Below, piece by piece: positions 44,082-53,335 of a stretch of DNA of 64,000 nt. The position numbers and the translations under genes were made by a program. The first letter of the stretch is position 1. Each line of letters begins with the position of its first letter. Origin of the DNA: Gracilimonas sp046602855 (GTDB lineage: Bacteria; Bacteroidota; Rhodothermia; Balneolales; Balneolaceae); assembly GCF_046602855.1 (NCBI RefSeq), contig NZ_JBKINJ010000001.1, positions 310,001 through 374,000 of the forward strand, in the 5' to 3' direction. The notes beneath the pieces were generated by a model. That model searched no databases. It was given only the letters and a program-made list of their open reading frames with translations, and was not told the origin of the DNA.

Positions 44082-44699
44082 TTAGTTTTTATTTTTCTTT
44101 AGTTTACCTATCTGCTTCTGATAGTGATCAGCCTTATCTGAATTGATCTCTATCAAACGCTTGTACATCTTTAAAGCCTCTTTTTTTCGACCCTGTTTTG
44201 CATGAATTTTGGCCAGGGTTTCTGAAACGAGGTCATCTACTTCTTCTGACTCTTTAGAAAGATCCGTGTCATCAAAATCTTCGTCTTCTCCGGGAATCTG
44301 AATACGCTTTGATTCCACCTGCTCAAGCATTTCTATAAGGCGGTCAAGATCTAAGACAGAAGAGGTTCGTGCAGCTTGTTGCAGCTTTGTGGTACCCGAA
44401 CTGTATGAAGAAACGGGAACAGCGGCTTCAAATTTCTCAGGGTGAACCAGAAAGTAATGCAAGTGTTCCATTAAGGGACTTCCGGGGGCATAGGTTTTAG
44501 CCTTTAGAGCTTCTCTAGTAGCTTCTTTATCCAAACCCCGAAGGTGATAAAACCACGACAGCAGAAAGTGTCCAACTGCATCTGGCCCTCGCTTTTTAAG
44601 ATGTTTTTTTAGCTTTTGAGTGATCAGCTGAGGATCCTCATCAAACTTCTCCACATAGGAGGAGAGCGATTTGGGAATGTTAAAGGGAAAATCTTGCAT
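44082..44699 (-). CDS. TPR-like protein downstream of lptE
   Basis: The 205-residue protein lacks a signal peptide. It begins MQDFPFNIPKSLSSYVEKF, contains helical repeats (AVGHFLLSWFYHLRGLDKEA), an acidic linker (GEDEDFDDTDLSKESEEVDD) and a C-terminal TPR (KIHAKQGRKKEALKMYKRLI) ending in a Lys-rich tail. It lies 60 bp beyond lptE on the same strand. The order sigma-54 regulator, lptE, TPR gene is a conserved neighbourhood in Bacteroidota (known from general experience with these genomes), hinting at a role linked to envelope biogenesis or secretion. No enzymatic motif is seen. Confidence 0.75.
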   Translation of the reverse strand: MQDFPFNIPKSLSSYVEKFDEDPQLITQKLKKHLKKRGPDAVGHFLLSWFYHLRGLDKEATREALKAKTYAPGSPLMEHLHYFLVHPEKFEAAVPVSSYSSGTTKLQQAARTSSVLDLDRLIEMLEQVESKRIQIPGEDEDFDDTDLSKESEEVDDLVSETLAKIHAKQGRKKEALKMYKRLIEINSDKADHYQKQIGKLKKNKN

Positions 44700-44759
44700 A
44701 GATAAAATTAAGGCTGATCAATAATAACGTGAAGTGTACTTACAATCAAAGCTATTTGT

Positions 44760-45275
44760 CTACCAATTACTAACAGCATCATTGAACATGTTGTTAGCAA
44801 CTTGTTCCAGGGCTTCAATTGCTGCTGCACGCTCACCGTCAATGGGGTTTTGGGCAGGGTCGTAAGTAGCCCTGCCATTGAAACTTTTGTTCCATTCAGG
44901 CTCTTCTTTGGAAGCATACTTAAAGGAAGCACGAACGGAAATGGAAACTTGATTTTGTCCTGTTTGTTCGTCTCCGCCAATACTGAATGGTCGGTTGGAA
45001 TATGATGTGATCGATCCATCCAGAACAGCATCTGCATCGGCTTCGTTATTTGCCAGTTGTAAGCTACTTTGATTTACGAAACGATCGATCAGAACTTGAT
45101 TGAGCTGATCACCCAGATCCCCCAGGCCACTGTTAGATTGATCAGGAAAAAATGGAATATAAATTGTATTGACATCGCTGGGTATGGAGGCTCCCGTAAA
45201 ACTATAGGTAACGCAACCTGCGAAGGAAAAGCTGATCAAGATCAGCATTACTGCCTTTAGTTTAGTCAAGCCCAT
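44760..45275 (-). CDS. lptE: LPS assembly lipoprotein LptE
   Basis: From ATG 45275 the product is 171 residues. The lipobox SFAGC places the lipid-bearing Cys at 21, followed by VTYSFTGASIPSDVNTIYIP, the typical start of the Bacteroidota LptE proteins. A middle block (LNQVLIDRFVNQSSLQL, DADAVLDGSITSYSN) matches LptE. LptE plugs the LptD barrel that inserts LPS in the outer membrane. Its first 14 bases overlap the end of the sigma-54 regulator gene, so translation is coupled; the longer frame to 45350 lies inside that gene and has no signal. Confidence 0.88.
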   Translation of the reverse strand: MGLTKLKAVMLILISFSFAGCVTYSFTGASIPSDVNTIYIPFFPDQSNSGLGDLGDQLNQVLIDRFVNQSSLQLANNEADADAVLDGSITSYSNRPFSIGGDEQTGQNQVSISVRASFKYASKEEPEWNKSFNGRATYDPAQNPIDGERAAAIEALEQVANNMFNDAVSNW

Positions 45276-46554
45276 ATTGATCCAATTTTCTATAAAGGGT
45301 TCTCTCACTAACGCCCAGTGTTTCTGAGGCCTTTCTGCGGTTTCCATCAAATCGTTGCAGGGCCTGTTGTATCAGAAATTTTTCGGCTTCTTCGATCGAT
45401 GGTATCTGATCATTTTGAAGAAATTCAGCCATTTCTGATTCTTCGGTGGTTTCGATCTCTTCATCTTCGGGCATCGATTGCATACCTAAAGTTGCGTGCT
45501 CACCCAAATTTATGTTTACGTCTGAAACGTCGGTTTTGTCGACTTCTTCTTTAACGGAAGGCGGGAGGGCCTTTAGATTTTTGGCGGAAAAAGAAGAGTA
45601 CAAAAAATTAGCAAACATCTTTTTTACGTCCGCAATGTCATTCCGCAATTCAACCAGTGCACGGTAGACCAATTCACGGTCTTTCTTATCTAAAGGCTCC
45701 TCCTCTTCGTAAGAACTTCTATCCTGACTGTCTTGTGAAACCATGGGCAGATTATCTGCGCTACCCTGATGTTGCCGGCCTTTCAGATATTTCTGTAGTT
45801 TTTCGGTGTCTATGAATTGAGACTTTTCAAGTACCACCAGTTGCTCTGCTACATTTCGCAATTCCCTGATGTTACCCGGCCAGCGGTAGGAGATCAATAG
45901 TTCTCTTGCGTCGTCAGAGAATCCTTTAAAAACAGAGTCGTAACGGGCCGAGTATTCTTCAACGAATTTTTTGAATATAGGTATGATATCTTCCTGCCGG
46001 TCTCTGAGAGGCGGCAATTTGATCTGAACGGTATCAAGGCGATAGTAAAGATCTTCCCTGAAATCACCATCCTGCACCATTTGCCAGAGATCCTGATTGG
46101 TTGCAGCGATTACTCGTACATCAGTGGTTTTGATCTTACTGGAACCCACCCTGAAGAACTCTCCATTTTCAAGTACTCTCAGAAGTTTTACCTGAACATT
46201 TTTAGGAGTATCACCGATCTCGTCAAGAAAAATGGTGCCTCCGTCAGCTTTTTCAAAATAACCTTCACGGGATGTTTCAGCTCCGGTGAACGCTCCCTTT
46301 TCATGTCCAAACAACTCACTTTCAATAATGCCTTCCGGGATAGCACCACAGTTCACAATAACCAGATTATTCCGGCTTCGATCACTCATGGCATGAATGG
46401 CTCTTGCCGTTACATCTTTACCAACACCGCTTTCTCCCTGAAGGGTAACAGTGATGTCTGTTTTAGCAACCTGCATGATCTTGTCGATCACTTGGCGCAT
46501 GGCTTCAGACTTCCCTAATAATCCATATTGTTCCTGAAATACTTCTCGATCCAT
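45262..46554 (-). CDS. Sigma-54-dependent transcriptional activator without receiver domain
   Basis: The 430-residue protein starts directly with a sigma-54 AAA+ domain: YGLLGKSEAMRQVIDKI, Walker A GESGVGKD (41-48), the sigma-54 contact loop GAFTGA, Walker B GGTIFLDEIGD, and YRWPGNIRELRNVAEQL. A 100-residue acidic linker follows (EEEEPLDKKDREL, LGEHATLGMQSMPEDEE) and then a Fis-type helix-turn-helix (RRKASETLGVSERTLYRKL). There is no N-terminal sensor domain, so control is likely by abundance or partner proteins. It overlaps and is co-transcribed with lptE. A long inverted repeat lies 55 bp upstream. Confidence 0.92.
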   Translation of the reverse strand: MDREVFQEQYGLLGKSEAMRQVIDKIMQVAKTDITVTLQGESGVGKDVTARAIHAMSDRSRNNLVIVNCGAIPEGIIESELFGHEKGAFTGAETSREGYFEKADGGTIFLDEIGDTPKNVQVKLLRVLENGEFFRVGSSKIKTTDVRVIAATNQDLWQMVQDGDFREDLYYRLDTVQIKLPPLRDRQEDIIPIFKKFVEEYSARYDSVFKGFSDDARELLISYRWPGNIRELRNVAEQLVVLEKSQFIDTEKLQKYLKGRQHQGSADNLPMVSQDSQDRSSYEEEEPLDKKDRELVYRALVELRNDIADVKKMFANFLYSSFSAKNLKALPPSVKEEVDKTDVSDVNINLGEHATLGMQSMPEDEEIETTEESEMAEFLQNDQIPSIEEAEKFLIQQALQRFDGNRRKASETLGVSERTLYRKLDQYGLD

Positions 46555-46608
46555 ATATAGTGGTTCATATATACTGAGACCGGATGTCTATCATCCAAGC
46601 CGGCCTCT

Positions 46609-46665
46609 GATTTACTTACTGACAGATTGACGTAAGTTAACGATTCTTACTTTAGTAAGTAAATC
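46609..46665. promoter_or_regulatory. 12-bp perfect inverted repeat between lrp-type gene and sigma-54 regulator
   Basis: GATTTACTTACT (46609-46620) and AGTAAGTAAATC (46654-46665) are exact inverted repeats with 33 bases between. Inside, GTAAG and CTTAC form a second nested inverted repeat around TTAACGATT. It lies downstream of the Lrp-type gene and upstream of the sigma-54 regulator, so it may be an operator, a leader hairpin, or both. No T-run follows either arm. Confidence 0.5.
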
Positions 46666-46691
46666 TAAACTCTGCTAAAATATGGGAGAGC

Positions 46692-47174
46692 TTATTGTTT
46701 GATCAGTTCACTTGCGTGCTCTACCGGGATCTGCCGGGTCTCTTTGAAACTGGAAAGAACAAGATTTGAGCGCGTTTTACTGACCCCTTCCCAAGACTGT
46801 ATCTTAGAGAGAAGTGCTTCAAAGGAACCGGTGTTCTTGGTTCTTACTTTTAGGAAGTGTGAGCCATCGCCTGTAATGGAATGGCACTCGAGGATTTCAA
46901 CTTCGACCGCAGCTTGATCTACAAAGTTTGCGTAGTTCTCAGATCCATCTACCTGAACAAAAATAAAGGCAGTGATATCGAAGTGGAATTTCTTACTGTT
47001 AAGGATTGCTTTGTAGCCTTCGATCAAGCCACGTTCTTCCAGTTTTTTCATCCTTTCAGAAACAGAGGGTACAGATAAATTCACGATCTCAGCAATGGTA
47101 TTGCGCTGTGCTCTCCCGTGTTCTTGCAAGTGATTCAGGATCGCAATATCGGTTTCGTCTAGCAATTGGCTCAT
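46692..47174 (-). CDS. Lrp/AsnC family transcriptional regulator
   Basis: The 160-residue protein has an N-terminal winged HTH (LLDETDIAILNHLQEHGRAQ, IAEIVNLSVPSVSERMKKLE, RGLIEGYKAIL) and a C-terminal RAM/AsnC ligand-binding domain (FDITAFIFVQVDGS, ECHSITGDGSHFLKVRT). Such regulators sense amino acids and act as dimers or octamers. Its target is not evident; the lysine and ornithine aminotransferase genes in the window are conceivable but distant. It is transcribed toward the sigma-54 regulator. Confidence 0.93.
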   Translation of the reverse strand: MSQLLDETDIAILNHLQEHGRAQRNTIAEIVNLSVPSVSERMKKLEERGLIEGYKAILNSKKFHFDITAFIFVQVDGSENYANFVDQAAVEVEILECHSITGDGSHFLKVRTKNTGSFEALLSKIQSWEGVSKTRSNLVLSSFKETRQIPVEHASELIKQ

Positions 47175-47322
47175 TTTAATTGGGTTTTGGCCTTAAAATA
47201 CTTTGAATGAACAATGATAACCTTAATTATTTAGGTAGTCAATCAAAAAAGCGCTTCCATTTTTCTTTTCATTGAACTGAATACTGTATCAAAAAAGGTG
47301 CGATATAAAATGGAATACCTCT

Positions 47323-47330
47323 TATCTTTG
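47323..47330 (+). promoter_or_regulatory. Candidate -7 element for serS
   Basis: TATCTTTG matches the Bacteroidota -7 consensus TAnnTTTG exactly and lies 30 bp before the serS start. No good -33 TTG was found at the expected distance, so the call is tentative. Confidence 0.35.
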
Positions 47331-47360
47331 ATATAAACTAATTATAAAGAATAACAGGCA

Positions 47361-48629
47361 ATGCTCGACATTAACTTTATCAGGGATAATAAGGAAACGG
47401 TAGAAAAAGCGATCATCGACAAAGGAGAAAAAGATACATCTGTCGTTGAAAAAGTGTTGGATGCTGATAAAAAATGGAGAGAAAAGGTTCACGAAGGTGA
47501 TCAGCTGAGAAGTGAGAGTAACACGAAATCTTCTAAGATCGGGCAGTTGATGGGGCAGGGCAAAAATGAAGAAGCTCAGGCCATAATTAAGGAAACATCT
47601 GCTATGAAAGAGCAGATCAAGGATATTGATGAAGAGGTTAAAGAACTTCGCAAAGAACGCGACGACCTTTTGCTTAGAATACCCAACGTGCCACATCCTA
47701 GTGTACCTGTGGGAGCTACTGAGGATGATAATGAGACTTTCAGATCATGGGGCGAGCCGGATGAACGGGAGTGGCTGAAACCGCACTGGGATTTAACGGA
47801 ACGCCACGGTTGGGTTGATTTTGAACGCGGGGTTAAAGTAACCGGAGCGGGTTTCCCATTCTACGTTGGCCCTGTGGCACAGCTGCAGCGGGCGTTGATC
47901 AACTACTTTATAAACGAGGCTGTTAAAAACGGTTACACTGAATTACAGGCACCCTATTTTGTGAATGAAGACTCAGCTCGCGGAACCGGACAGATACCGG
48001 ATAAAGAGGATATGATGTATGTGATCCCGCGTGATGAATTCTTCACCATCCCTACTGCTGAGGTGCCTGTGACCAATTTTCACAGAGATGAGATCCTTGA
48101 ACTGAAAGAGATCCCAAAGAAATACGTGTGCCACACGCCTTGCTGGAGACGTGAGGCCGGTTCATACGGTAAAGATGTTCGAGGTTTGAATCGATTACAT
48201 CAATTTGATAAGGTTGAGTTGGTTAAGATCGTTAAGCCTGAAGATTCCTATGATGAACTCGAAAGCCTTCGTGAGCATGCAGAGGGACTGCTTGAATCTC
48301 TGGATCTGCCCTACAGAACACTGCTGATGTGTACCGGAGATATGGGATTTACCCAAAGTAAGAAGTATGATCTTGAGGTGTGGAGTCCGGGACAAAAACG
48401 CTGGCTGGAAGTGAGCTCCTGTTCCAATTTTGAAAGCTTTCAAGCCAGAAGAATGCAACTGCGCTATAGAAAGGGAGAGAAAGATATCGAGATCGTTCAC
48501 ACACTCAACGGTTCAGGACTCGCATTGCCAAGGGTGGTATCTGCCATTCTGGAAGCTTACCAGGAAGAAAATGGGCGGGTTCGGGTTCCGGAAGTTCTGA
48601 AACCATTTTTTGGCCGCGATCACCTGTAA
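47361..48629 (+). CDS. serS: Seryl-tRNA synthetase
   Basis: The 422-residue class II synthetase charges tRNA-Ser. The N-terminal coiled-coil arm (residues about 30-105, KVLDADKKWREKVHEGDQLR) is followed by the catalytic core: ELQAPYFVNEDSARGTGQIP, motif 2 HTPCWRREAGSYGKDVRGLN, EVSSCSNFESFQARRM, and motif 3 LNGSGLALPRVVSAILEAYQ. It ends with VPEVLKPFFGRDHL. Length and order are normal. It is divergent from the Lrp-type gene. Confidence 0.98.
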   Translation: MLDINFIRDNKETVEKAIIDKGEKDTSVVEKVLDADKKWREKVHEGDQLRSESNTKSSKIGQLMGQGKNEEAQAIIKETSAMKEQIKDIDEEVKELRKERDDLLLRIPNVPHPSVPVGATEDDNETFRSWGEPDEREWLKPHWDLTERHGWVDFERGVKVTGAGFPFYVGPVAQLQRALINYFINEAVKNGYTELQAPYFVNEDSARGTGQIPDKEDMMYVIPRDEFFTIPTAEVPVTNFHRDEILELKEIPKKYVCHTPCWRREAGSYGKDVRGLNRLHQFDKVELVKIVKPEDSYDELESLREHAEGLLESLDLPYRTLLMCTGDMGFTQSKKYDLEVWSPGQKRWLEVSSCSNFESFQARRMQLRYRKGEKDIEIVHTLNGSGLALPRVVSAILEAYQEENGRVRVPEVLKPFFGRDHL

Positions 48630-48736
48630 ATCAATGCAAAATTGATGTGATAAATCCTCTTTTACTGACCAAATCAATTTGATTTGCATAAGGAAATGTT
48701 ATTTTGGGGCAAATATAAAACCATCAAAATCACTTT

Positions 48737-50761
48737 ATGAAAAAGATACTTCTTTTTTTCCTTCTACTGATCATTGGTTTACCTGCTGTTGCTCAAAAAA
48801 GAGTGATGACAACCGATGATTACCTAAACATGATCAATCTTCGTTCGCCCATAATTTCGCCGGCGGGAGATTTTGTCATTTTTGGTAAATCTACACTGAA
48901 TTGGGATGACAATAAGTACGAGACCAAATATTATCACATCTCATCGGCTGGTGAAGATGAGTATCAGTATTTGGGAAAAGAGGGTGGCAGTGATCTTAAA
49001 TTCTCACCTGATGGTAAGTATCTGTCTCTGAAAAGAAGCGTTGATGGAACATCTCAGATCTTTTTACTGCCAACTGCCGGGGGTGAGGCCGTTCAACTTA
49101 CAGAGCATAAAAGTAGCGTCGGTTCCTATGAATGGTCTGCCGATAGTAAGAATATCTATTTCAAATCGGATGTACCAAAGTCTAAAGAAGAAGAAAAGGA
49201 GTACAAAGCCGGCTACGATCATTACTTTGTGGATGAGGCACCTCATGGGCAACAGGAAGGAAAGTGGAGCCACGTATGGAAATTTGAGGTGGATACTAAA
49301 GAAGAAACTCAGATCACACACGATGAGCACATAGTCGGAGATTTCGAAGTTTCCCCTGATCAGACAAAACTGCTTTACACTGCTCGATTTGAAAACAGGC
49401 GTAATCAGGGTAACAAATCTGAGATCTTTCTTCTTGCTGTCGGCGATTCTGTATCAGTTCAACTGACTGATAATAATGCTCCGGAAAATAGTTTGACCTG
49501 GCTACCGGATAATGAGCAGTTCATTTACAGTGCCGCGGATGATGAAGAACATGAATTGAGGCAGGATAAGCTTTGGAAGATGAATTCTTCAAATAAGCAG
49601 TACGAGATGATATCTCAGCGCTTCAACGGTGATTTGAGGGGATACCATTTATCACCGGATGGTGAGAGGTTGTACTTCAGCGGAACTGTTAAGACCAACA
49701 CCAATCTGTTTTCTTTGAATATTGAAACCGGTGAGGTAACACAACATACTGACATGTCGGGAACTTTAAGAGTGGCTGATCTTGACAAAGACAGATCAAC
49801 AGTCCTTTTTACAAAAGAGGATGTTGTAACCCCAACCGATCTGTATGTAGCCGATCTGTCCGAATTAAATAACCCAACCCGTCTTACGGACCTGAATCCA
49901 ATGGTACAGGACAGTCTGATCCTTGCCGAATATGAAGTGATTAAATGGGAAAGCACTGATGGTCTCGAGGTCGAGGGGATCAAGTATCTGCCGCCTGAAT
50001 TAGAGAATAACCAAAAGGCCCCGTTCTTACTGCATATCCATGGTGGCCCTGCCGGAGTGTTTACAAACTCTTTTACAGCCCGTTATCATGTTTGGGCGGG
50101 ATTGGGTTATGTTCAACTGGCACCGAATGTGCGTGGCAGTACGGCTTATGGAGATGACTTCCTGAGAGGCAATATGCGGGATATCGGTGACGGTGATTAT
50201 CAGGATCTTATGACCGGAGTTGATAGGTTAGTTAATGAAGGTGAGGTTGATCCGAATAAAATGGCTGTAAGAGGCTGGAGCTATGGTGGAATTCTAGGTG
50301 GAACGGTGATCACCAAAACTGACCGATTTAAGGCGGCATCACTCGGAGCTATGGTATCAGACTGGTCTTCAGAGTACGCTCTTGGTTTTAATTATGATGT
50401 TCGCCTTTGGTATATAGGCGGTGAACCATGGACCAATCCTGAAGATTATCGTATGCGCTCTCCGGCCACTCACGCAGCAAAAGTCACTACTCCAACTCTG
50501 TTCCTTCATGGAGAAAAGGATAGGGTGGATACCCCTGAACAAAGCATGATCTTTTTTACGTATCTGCAAGATATCGGTAAGGTTGATACCCGCTACGTGT
50601 TCTTCAAACGGGAAGGGCATGGATTCCGTGAACCGCGAAATCAGCGAACACGTGATATTGAAGAGATTAAATGGATCCAAAAGTACACCTTAGGTGAAGA
50701 ATGGGACCCATGGGAGAGAGCTGAAGAAAATAAGGAAGAGGAAAAGTCTGACCAGAATTAA
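48737..50761 (+). CDS. Exported S9 family (prolyl oligopeptidase-like) serine peptidase
   Basis: The 674-residue protein has a signal peptide (KKILLFFLLLIIGLPAVAQ), an N-terminal beta-propeller with WD40-like repeats (ISPAGDFVIFGKSTL, SPDGKYLSLKRS, YEWSADSKNIYFKSD) and a C-terminal alpha/beta hydrolase domain. The catalytic triad can be read as Ser515 in GWSYGG, Asp595 in GEKDRVDTP and His628 in REGHGF. LLHIHGGPAG forms the oxyanion side. This is the acylaminoacyl-peptidase/DPP type, probably periplasmic, degrading short peptides. The tail is acidic and Lys/Glu-rich. A terminator follows. Confidence 0.93.
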   Translation: MKKILLFFLLLIIGLPAVAQKRVMTTDDYLNMINLRSPIISPAGDFVIFGKSTLNWDDNKYETKYYHISSAGEDEYQYLGKEGGSDLKFSPDGKYLSLKRSVDGTSQIFLLPTAGGEAVQLTEHKSSVGSYEWSADSKNIYFKSDVPKSKEEEKEYKAGYDHYFVDEAPHGQQEGKWSHVWKFEVDTKEETQITHDEHIVGDFEVSPDQTKLLYTARFENRRNQGNKSEIFLLAVGDSVSVQLTDNNAPENSLTWLPDNEQFIYSAADDEEHELRQDKLWKMNSSNKQYEMISQRFNGDLRGYHLSPDGERLYFSGTVKTNTNLFSLNIETGEVTQHTDMSGTLRVADLDKDRSTVLFTKEDVVTPTDLYVADLSELNNPTRLTDLNPMVQDSLILAEYEVIKWESTDGLEVEGIKYLPPELENNQKAPFLLHIHGGPAGVFTNSFTARYHVWAGLGYVQLAPNVRGSTAYGDDFLRGNMRDIGDGDYQDLMTGVDRLVNEGEVDPNKMAVRGWSYGGILGGTVITKTDRFKAASLGAMVSDWSSEYALGFNYDVRLWYIGGEPWTNPEDYRMRSPATHAAKVTTPTLFLHGEKDRVDTPEQSMIFFTYLQDIGKVDTRYVFFKREGHGFREPRNQRTRDIEEIKWIQKYTLGEEWDPWERAEENKEEEKSDQN

Positions 50762-50792
50762 TGATCTGATCTCAGAGCGCCCGGACTTTTTG

Positions 50793-50833
50793 AATAGGTC
50801 CCTGTATACACACTACAGGGACCTATTTGTTTT
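50793..50833 (+). terminator. Intrinsic terminator after the S9 peptidase gene
   Basis: AATAGGTCCCTGTA (50793-50806) pairs perfectly with TACAGGGACCTATT (50814-50827) around a seven-base loop, then TGTTTT. The long symmetric stem may also serve the converging small gene. Confidence 0.85.
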
Positions 50834-50851
50834 AAAGAGATAGTATTGGCA

Positions 50852-51052
50852 TTATTTCTTTTTTGAAAGCCAAACGGCACCCCAAACGACTGCAACCAAA
50901 GCTAAAGCCAACCCAAATCCCCCAAGAAAAGCATAGAGCAGATAAGGTATAATAAGGCTGATAGTAATTCCTGTGATGGCTTTAAGAGGGGCTGCAGCTA
51001 TGGCTGATGCACCAATGAATGAGTTGAAAAGTCGAGCCAGTCGGGTAAACAT
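50852..51052 (-). CDS. Small hydrophobic membrane protein
   Basis: The 66-residue product begins MFTRLARLFNSF, has two hydrophobic stretches (ITGITISLIIPYLLYAFLGG and LALALVAVVWGAVWL) and ends in SKKK. I do not recognise a family. ATG start, own stop, and a terminator-like stem just beyond its end support it as a real gene; its small size limits certainty. Confidence 0.55.
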   Translation of the reverse strand: MFTRLARLFNSFIGASAIAAAPLKAITGITISLIIPYLLYAFLGGFGLALALVAVVWGAVWLSKKK

Positions 51053-51190
51053 GATTCACACAGTTAAATTAGTTTTGAGAGAATACGGTCAATTGCTCCG
51101 AAAGATTCAATTTTGATAGAATCATGAATAATTAAGTGCAGACTAAAAATAAAATTGCTGTGGAATGCTTTATCAATTTGTCATCATTCA

Positions 51191-52180
51191 CTAAGCAACC
51201 GCATGTATTTCAGTCTCATCAAAGTTGAGTAGCAATTCAAGAATTGGCTGCATTTCATCATGTTCCATTAACTCCATACGAAGGTTTTTGCCATTCCGCA
51301 CACCTTTCAAATATTGTCCGTAATGTTTTTTCATGATGATGACCCCATAACGCTCGCCATGTTGTTGAACCGAAAGCCTGAGTTGTTCGGCACATAATTC
51401 CACACGTTGCTTAACAGTAGGATCCGGAAGCAGTTCTCCAGTTTTAAGGTAATGTTTGGTCTGTTCAAAGATCCAAGGATTTCCAATGGCACCGCGGCCG
51501 ATCATCACACCATCCACGCCGGTTTCTTCAAACATCTTTTTTGCAAGTTCAGGTGATGTAACATCACCGTTGCCAATGATAGGGATCTCCAGGCCGGGTG
51601 TATTTTTCAGCTTTTTAAGCCATTCCCAGCGGGCATCGCCTTTGTATTTCTGTGCTCTTGTTCTTGCATGCACAGTAAGTGCCTTTACCCCAAGCTTCTG
51701 CAGCATCAACGCAACTTCCTGAATCTTTATGGTATTATCATCCCAGCCAAGTCGGGTTTTAACAGTCACAGGCCGGTCTTTTACGGCATCTACCACGGTT
51801 CCGGCCATGCGTTCCATCATACTAAGGTCTTTGAGACAGCCCGCACCGGCGCCTTTTTTTACAACTTTGTAAACGGGACAACCGAAATTTATATCTACCA
51901 GATCAGGATTTTGTCCAACAGCAACTTTTGCGGCACCTTCCATGGCCTCTTCACGTCCCCCAAAGATCTGAACGCCAAAGGGTCGTTCCATTTCATCGAA
52001 ATCCATTTTTTGCATGGCAATATCAGAATCACGGATGAGGGCTTCTGAACTGATGAATTCAGTGAATACGATGTCTGCACCTTTACGTCGACATATCTGG
52101 CGAAATGGAGAGTCTGTGACGTCTTCCATTGGAGCGAGAAACAAAGGTTGATCCGGTAATTCGATGGATCCAATTTTCAT
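51191..52180 (-). CDS. dusB: tRNA-dihydrouridine synthase (Dus family)
   Basis: The 329-residue FMN enzyme reduces uridine in the tRNA D-loop. Motifs: FLAPMEDVTDSPFR (15-28), VDINFGCPVYKVVKKGAGAG with the catalytic Cys in FGCP, TVKTRLGWDD, LTVHARTRAQKYKGDARWEW, PIIGNGDVTSPE, and VDGVMIGRGAIGNPWIF. The C-terminal helical RNA-binding part is present. The DusB subgroup is the likely one by length and by the KGAGAG motif, but subgroup was not tested. It stands alone, with the luciferase-like gene upstream on the same strand behind a terminator. Confidence 0.92.
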   Translation of the reverse strand: MKIGSIELPDQPLFLAPMEDVTDSPFRQICRRKGADIVFTEFISSEALIRDSDIAMQKMDFDEMERPFGVQIFGGREEAMEGAAKVAVGQNPDLVDINFGCPVYKVVKKGAGAGCLKDLSMMERMAGTVVDAVKDRPVTVKTRLGWDDNTIKIQEVALMLQKLGVKALTVHARTRAQKYKGDARWEWLKKLKNTPGLEIPIIGNGDVTSPELAKKMFEETGVDGVMIGRGAIGNPWIFEQTKHYLKTGELLPDPTVKQRVELCAEQLRLSVQQHGERYGVIIMKKHYGQYLKGVRNGKNLRMELMEHDEMQPILELLLNFDETEIHAVA

Positions 52181-52263
52181 AAACGGATAATTTTATTACA
52201 GTATTTAAAGCAGAAATTAAGATAATATTTTTCTGAAGTCTTTTTAAAATGGAACGGTATAGA

Positions 52264-52298
52264 ATAAAAAGGCCTCATCAGTTTCACCTGATGAGGCC
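52264..52298 (-). terminator. Intrinsic terminator after the luciferase-like gene
   Basis: GGCCTCATCAG (52271-52281) pairs perfectly with CTGATGAGGCC (52288-52298) around a six-base loop; on the minus strand it runs into TTTTTAT. Confidence 0.9.
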
Positions 52299-52321
52299 TG
52301 GTTTTCGGGGTACAAAAAATG

Positions 52322-53326
52322 TTATATAGCTTCCAATGTGATTCCTTCCACCGCCTCAGTAAACAATCGGTGTGATTTCAATCGTTCCTTATGGTCAAAA
52401 ATGTAAGAAGCAGTAATAAGTTCGTCAACTTTAGTTTGTTCAATGAAACGAGATAAGTTATCTCTGATCCTTTGCTTGTCACCTACAAATGAATAAGCCA
52501 ACATCTGCTTCAATGCCATCTGATGTTGAAACGGCAGAACCTCATTAATATTATCTACGGGCGGTGGTAAAGGCTTGCGTTCACCTGTGATCACACCAAC
52601 GAACATTTGCTTGGTTGAGGAAGATAGGTATTCAGCTTGCTCATTAGTATCCGCAGTTATCACATTTATACCTGCCATCACATAAGGCTCCTCAAGTTGA
52701 CTGGATGGCTGAAATTCTTCCCTGTAAATGCGAATGGCATTCAAAAGCTGTTGAGGTGCGAAATGACTGGCAAATGCATAGGGCAGTCCCATTTTTGCTG
52801 CAAGGTGGGCACTGTCAGTACTGGAGCCTAATATCCATAGGGGTATCTCGGTTCCCTCTCCGGGAAAGGCTCTTACCTTATTTTCTGCATTTCCACTTGA
52901 TAAATAATTTTGAAGCTGAGCTACATTTTCGGGAAAATTGTAGACTTCTTTCATCCGGTCAGGTCGTATGGCGTAAGCCGTAGTTTGATCGGTTCCAGGT
53001 GCACGCCCCAATCCAAGATCGATGCGTCCCGGATACATAGTTGCCAATGTTCCAAAATGTTCTGCGATGACGTATGGTGAATGATTAGGCAGCATGATGC
53101 CACCGGAACCGATTCTGATACTGGAAGTAGCTTCGGCCATATGCCCCAAAAGAACAGAAGTGGCGGAACTGGCAATATGTTCCATATTGTGATGTTCAGC
53201 CATCCAAAACCGTTTGTAACCAAGTTTTTCTGCATGTATAGCTAGATCCCGGCTGCGCTCGATGGCTTCCTTTGGATCACTGCCTTCGGTAACTACAGCC
53301 AGGTCTAAAACTGAATAAGGAATCAT
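52322..53326 (-). CDS. LLM class flavin-dependent oxidoreductase (luciferase-like)
   Basis: The 334-residue protein has the bacterial luciferase-like TIM-barrel signature: SVLDLAVVTEGSDPKEAI, GYKRFWMAEHHNMEHIASSA, IGSGGIMLPNHSPYVIAEHF, LYPGRIDLGLGRAPGTD (here with MYPGR) and PLWILGSSTDSAHLAAKMGL. The RAPGTD and AEHHN motifs are those of the YhbW-like group with unknown physiological substrate. It lies 10 bp beyond the start side of the RND permease gene end, in the same direction, and may be read with the efflux operon. Confidence 0.92.
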   Translation of the reverse strand: MIPYSVLDLAVVTEGSDPKEAIERSRDLAIHAEKLGYKRFWMAEHHNMEHIASSATSVLLGHMAEATSSIRIGSGGIMLPNHSPYVIAEHFGTLATMYPGRIDLGLGRAPGTDQTTAYAIRPDRMKEVYNFPENVAQLQNYLSSGNAENKVRAFPGEGTEIPLWILGSSTDSAHLAAKMGLPYAFASHFAPQQLLNAIRIYREEFQPSSQLEEPYVMAGINVITADTNEQAEYLSSSTKQMFVGVITGERKPLPPPVDNINEVLPFQHQMALKQMLAYSFVGDKQRIRDNLSRFIEQTKVDELITASYIFDHKERLKSHRLFTEAVEGITLEAI

Positions 53327-53335
53327 ATACTGATT

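Noticed and set aside
44708..45037. Second minus-strand open frame over lptE
   Set aside because: Out of frame with lptE, no signal peptide, and the lptE frame carries the lipobox and family motifs.
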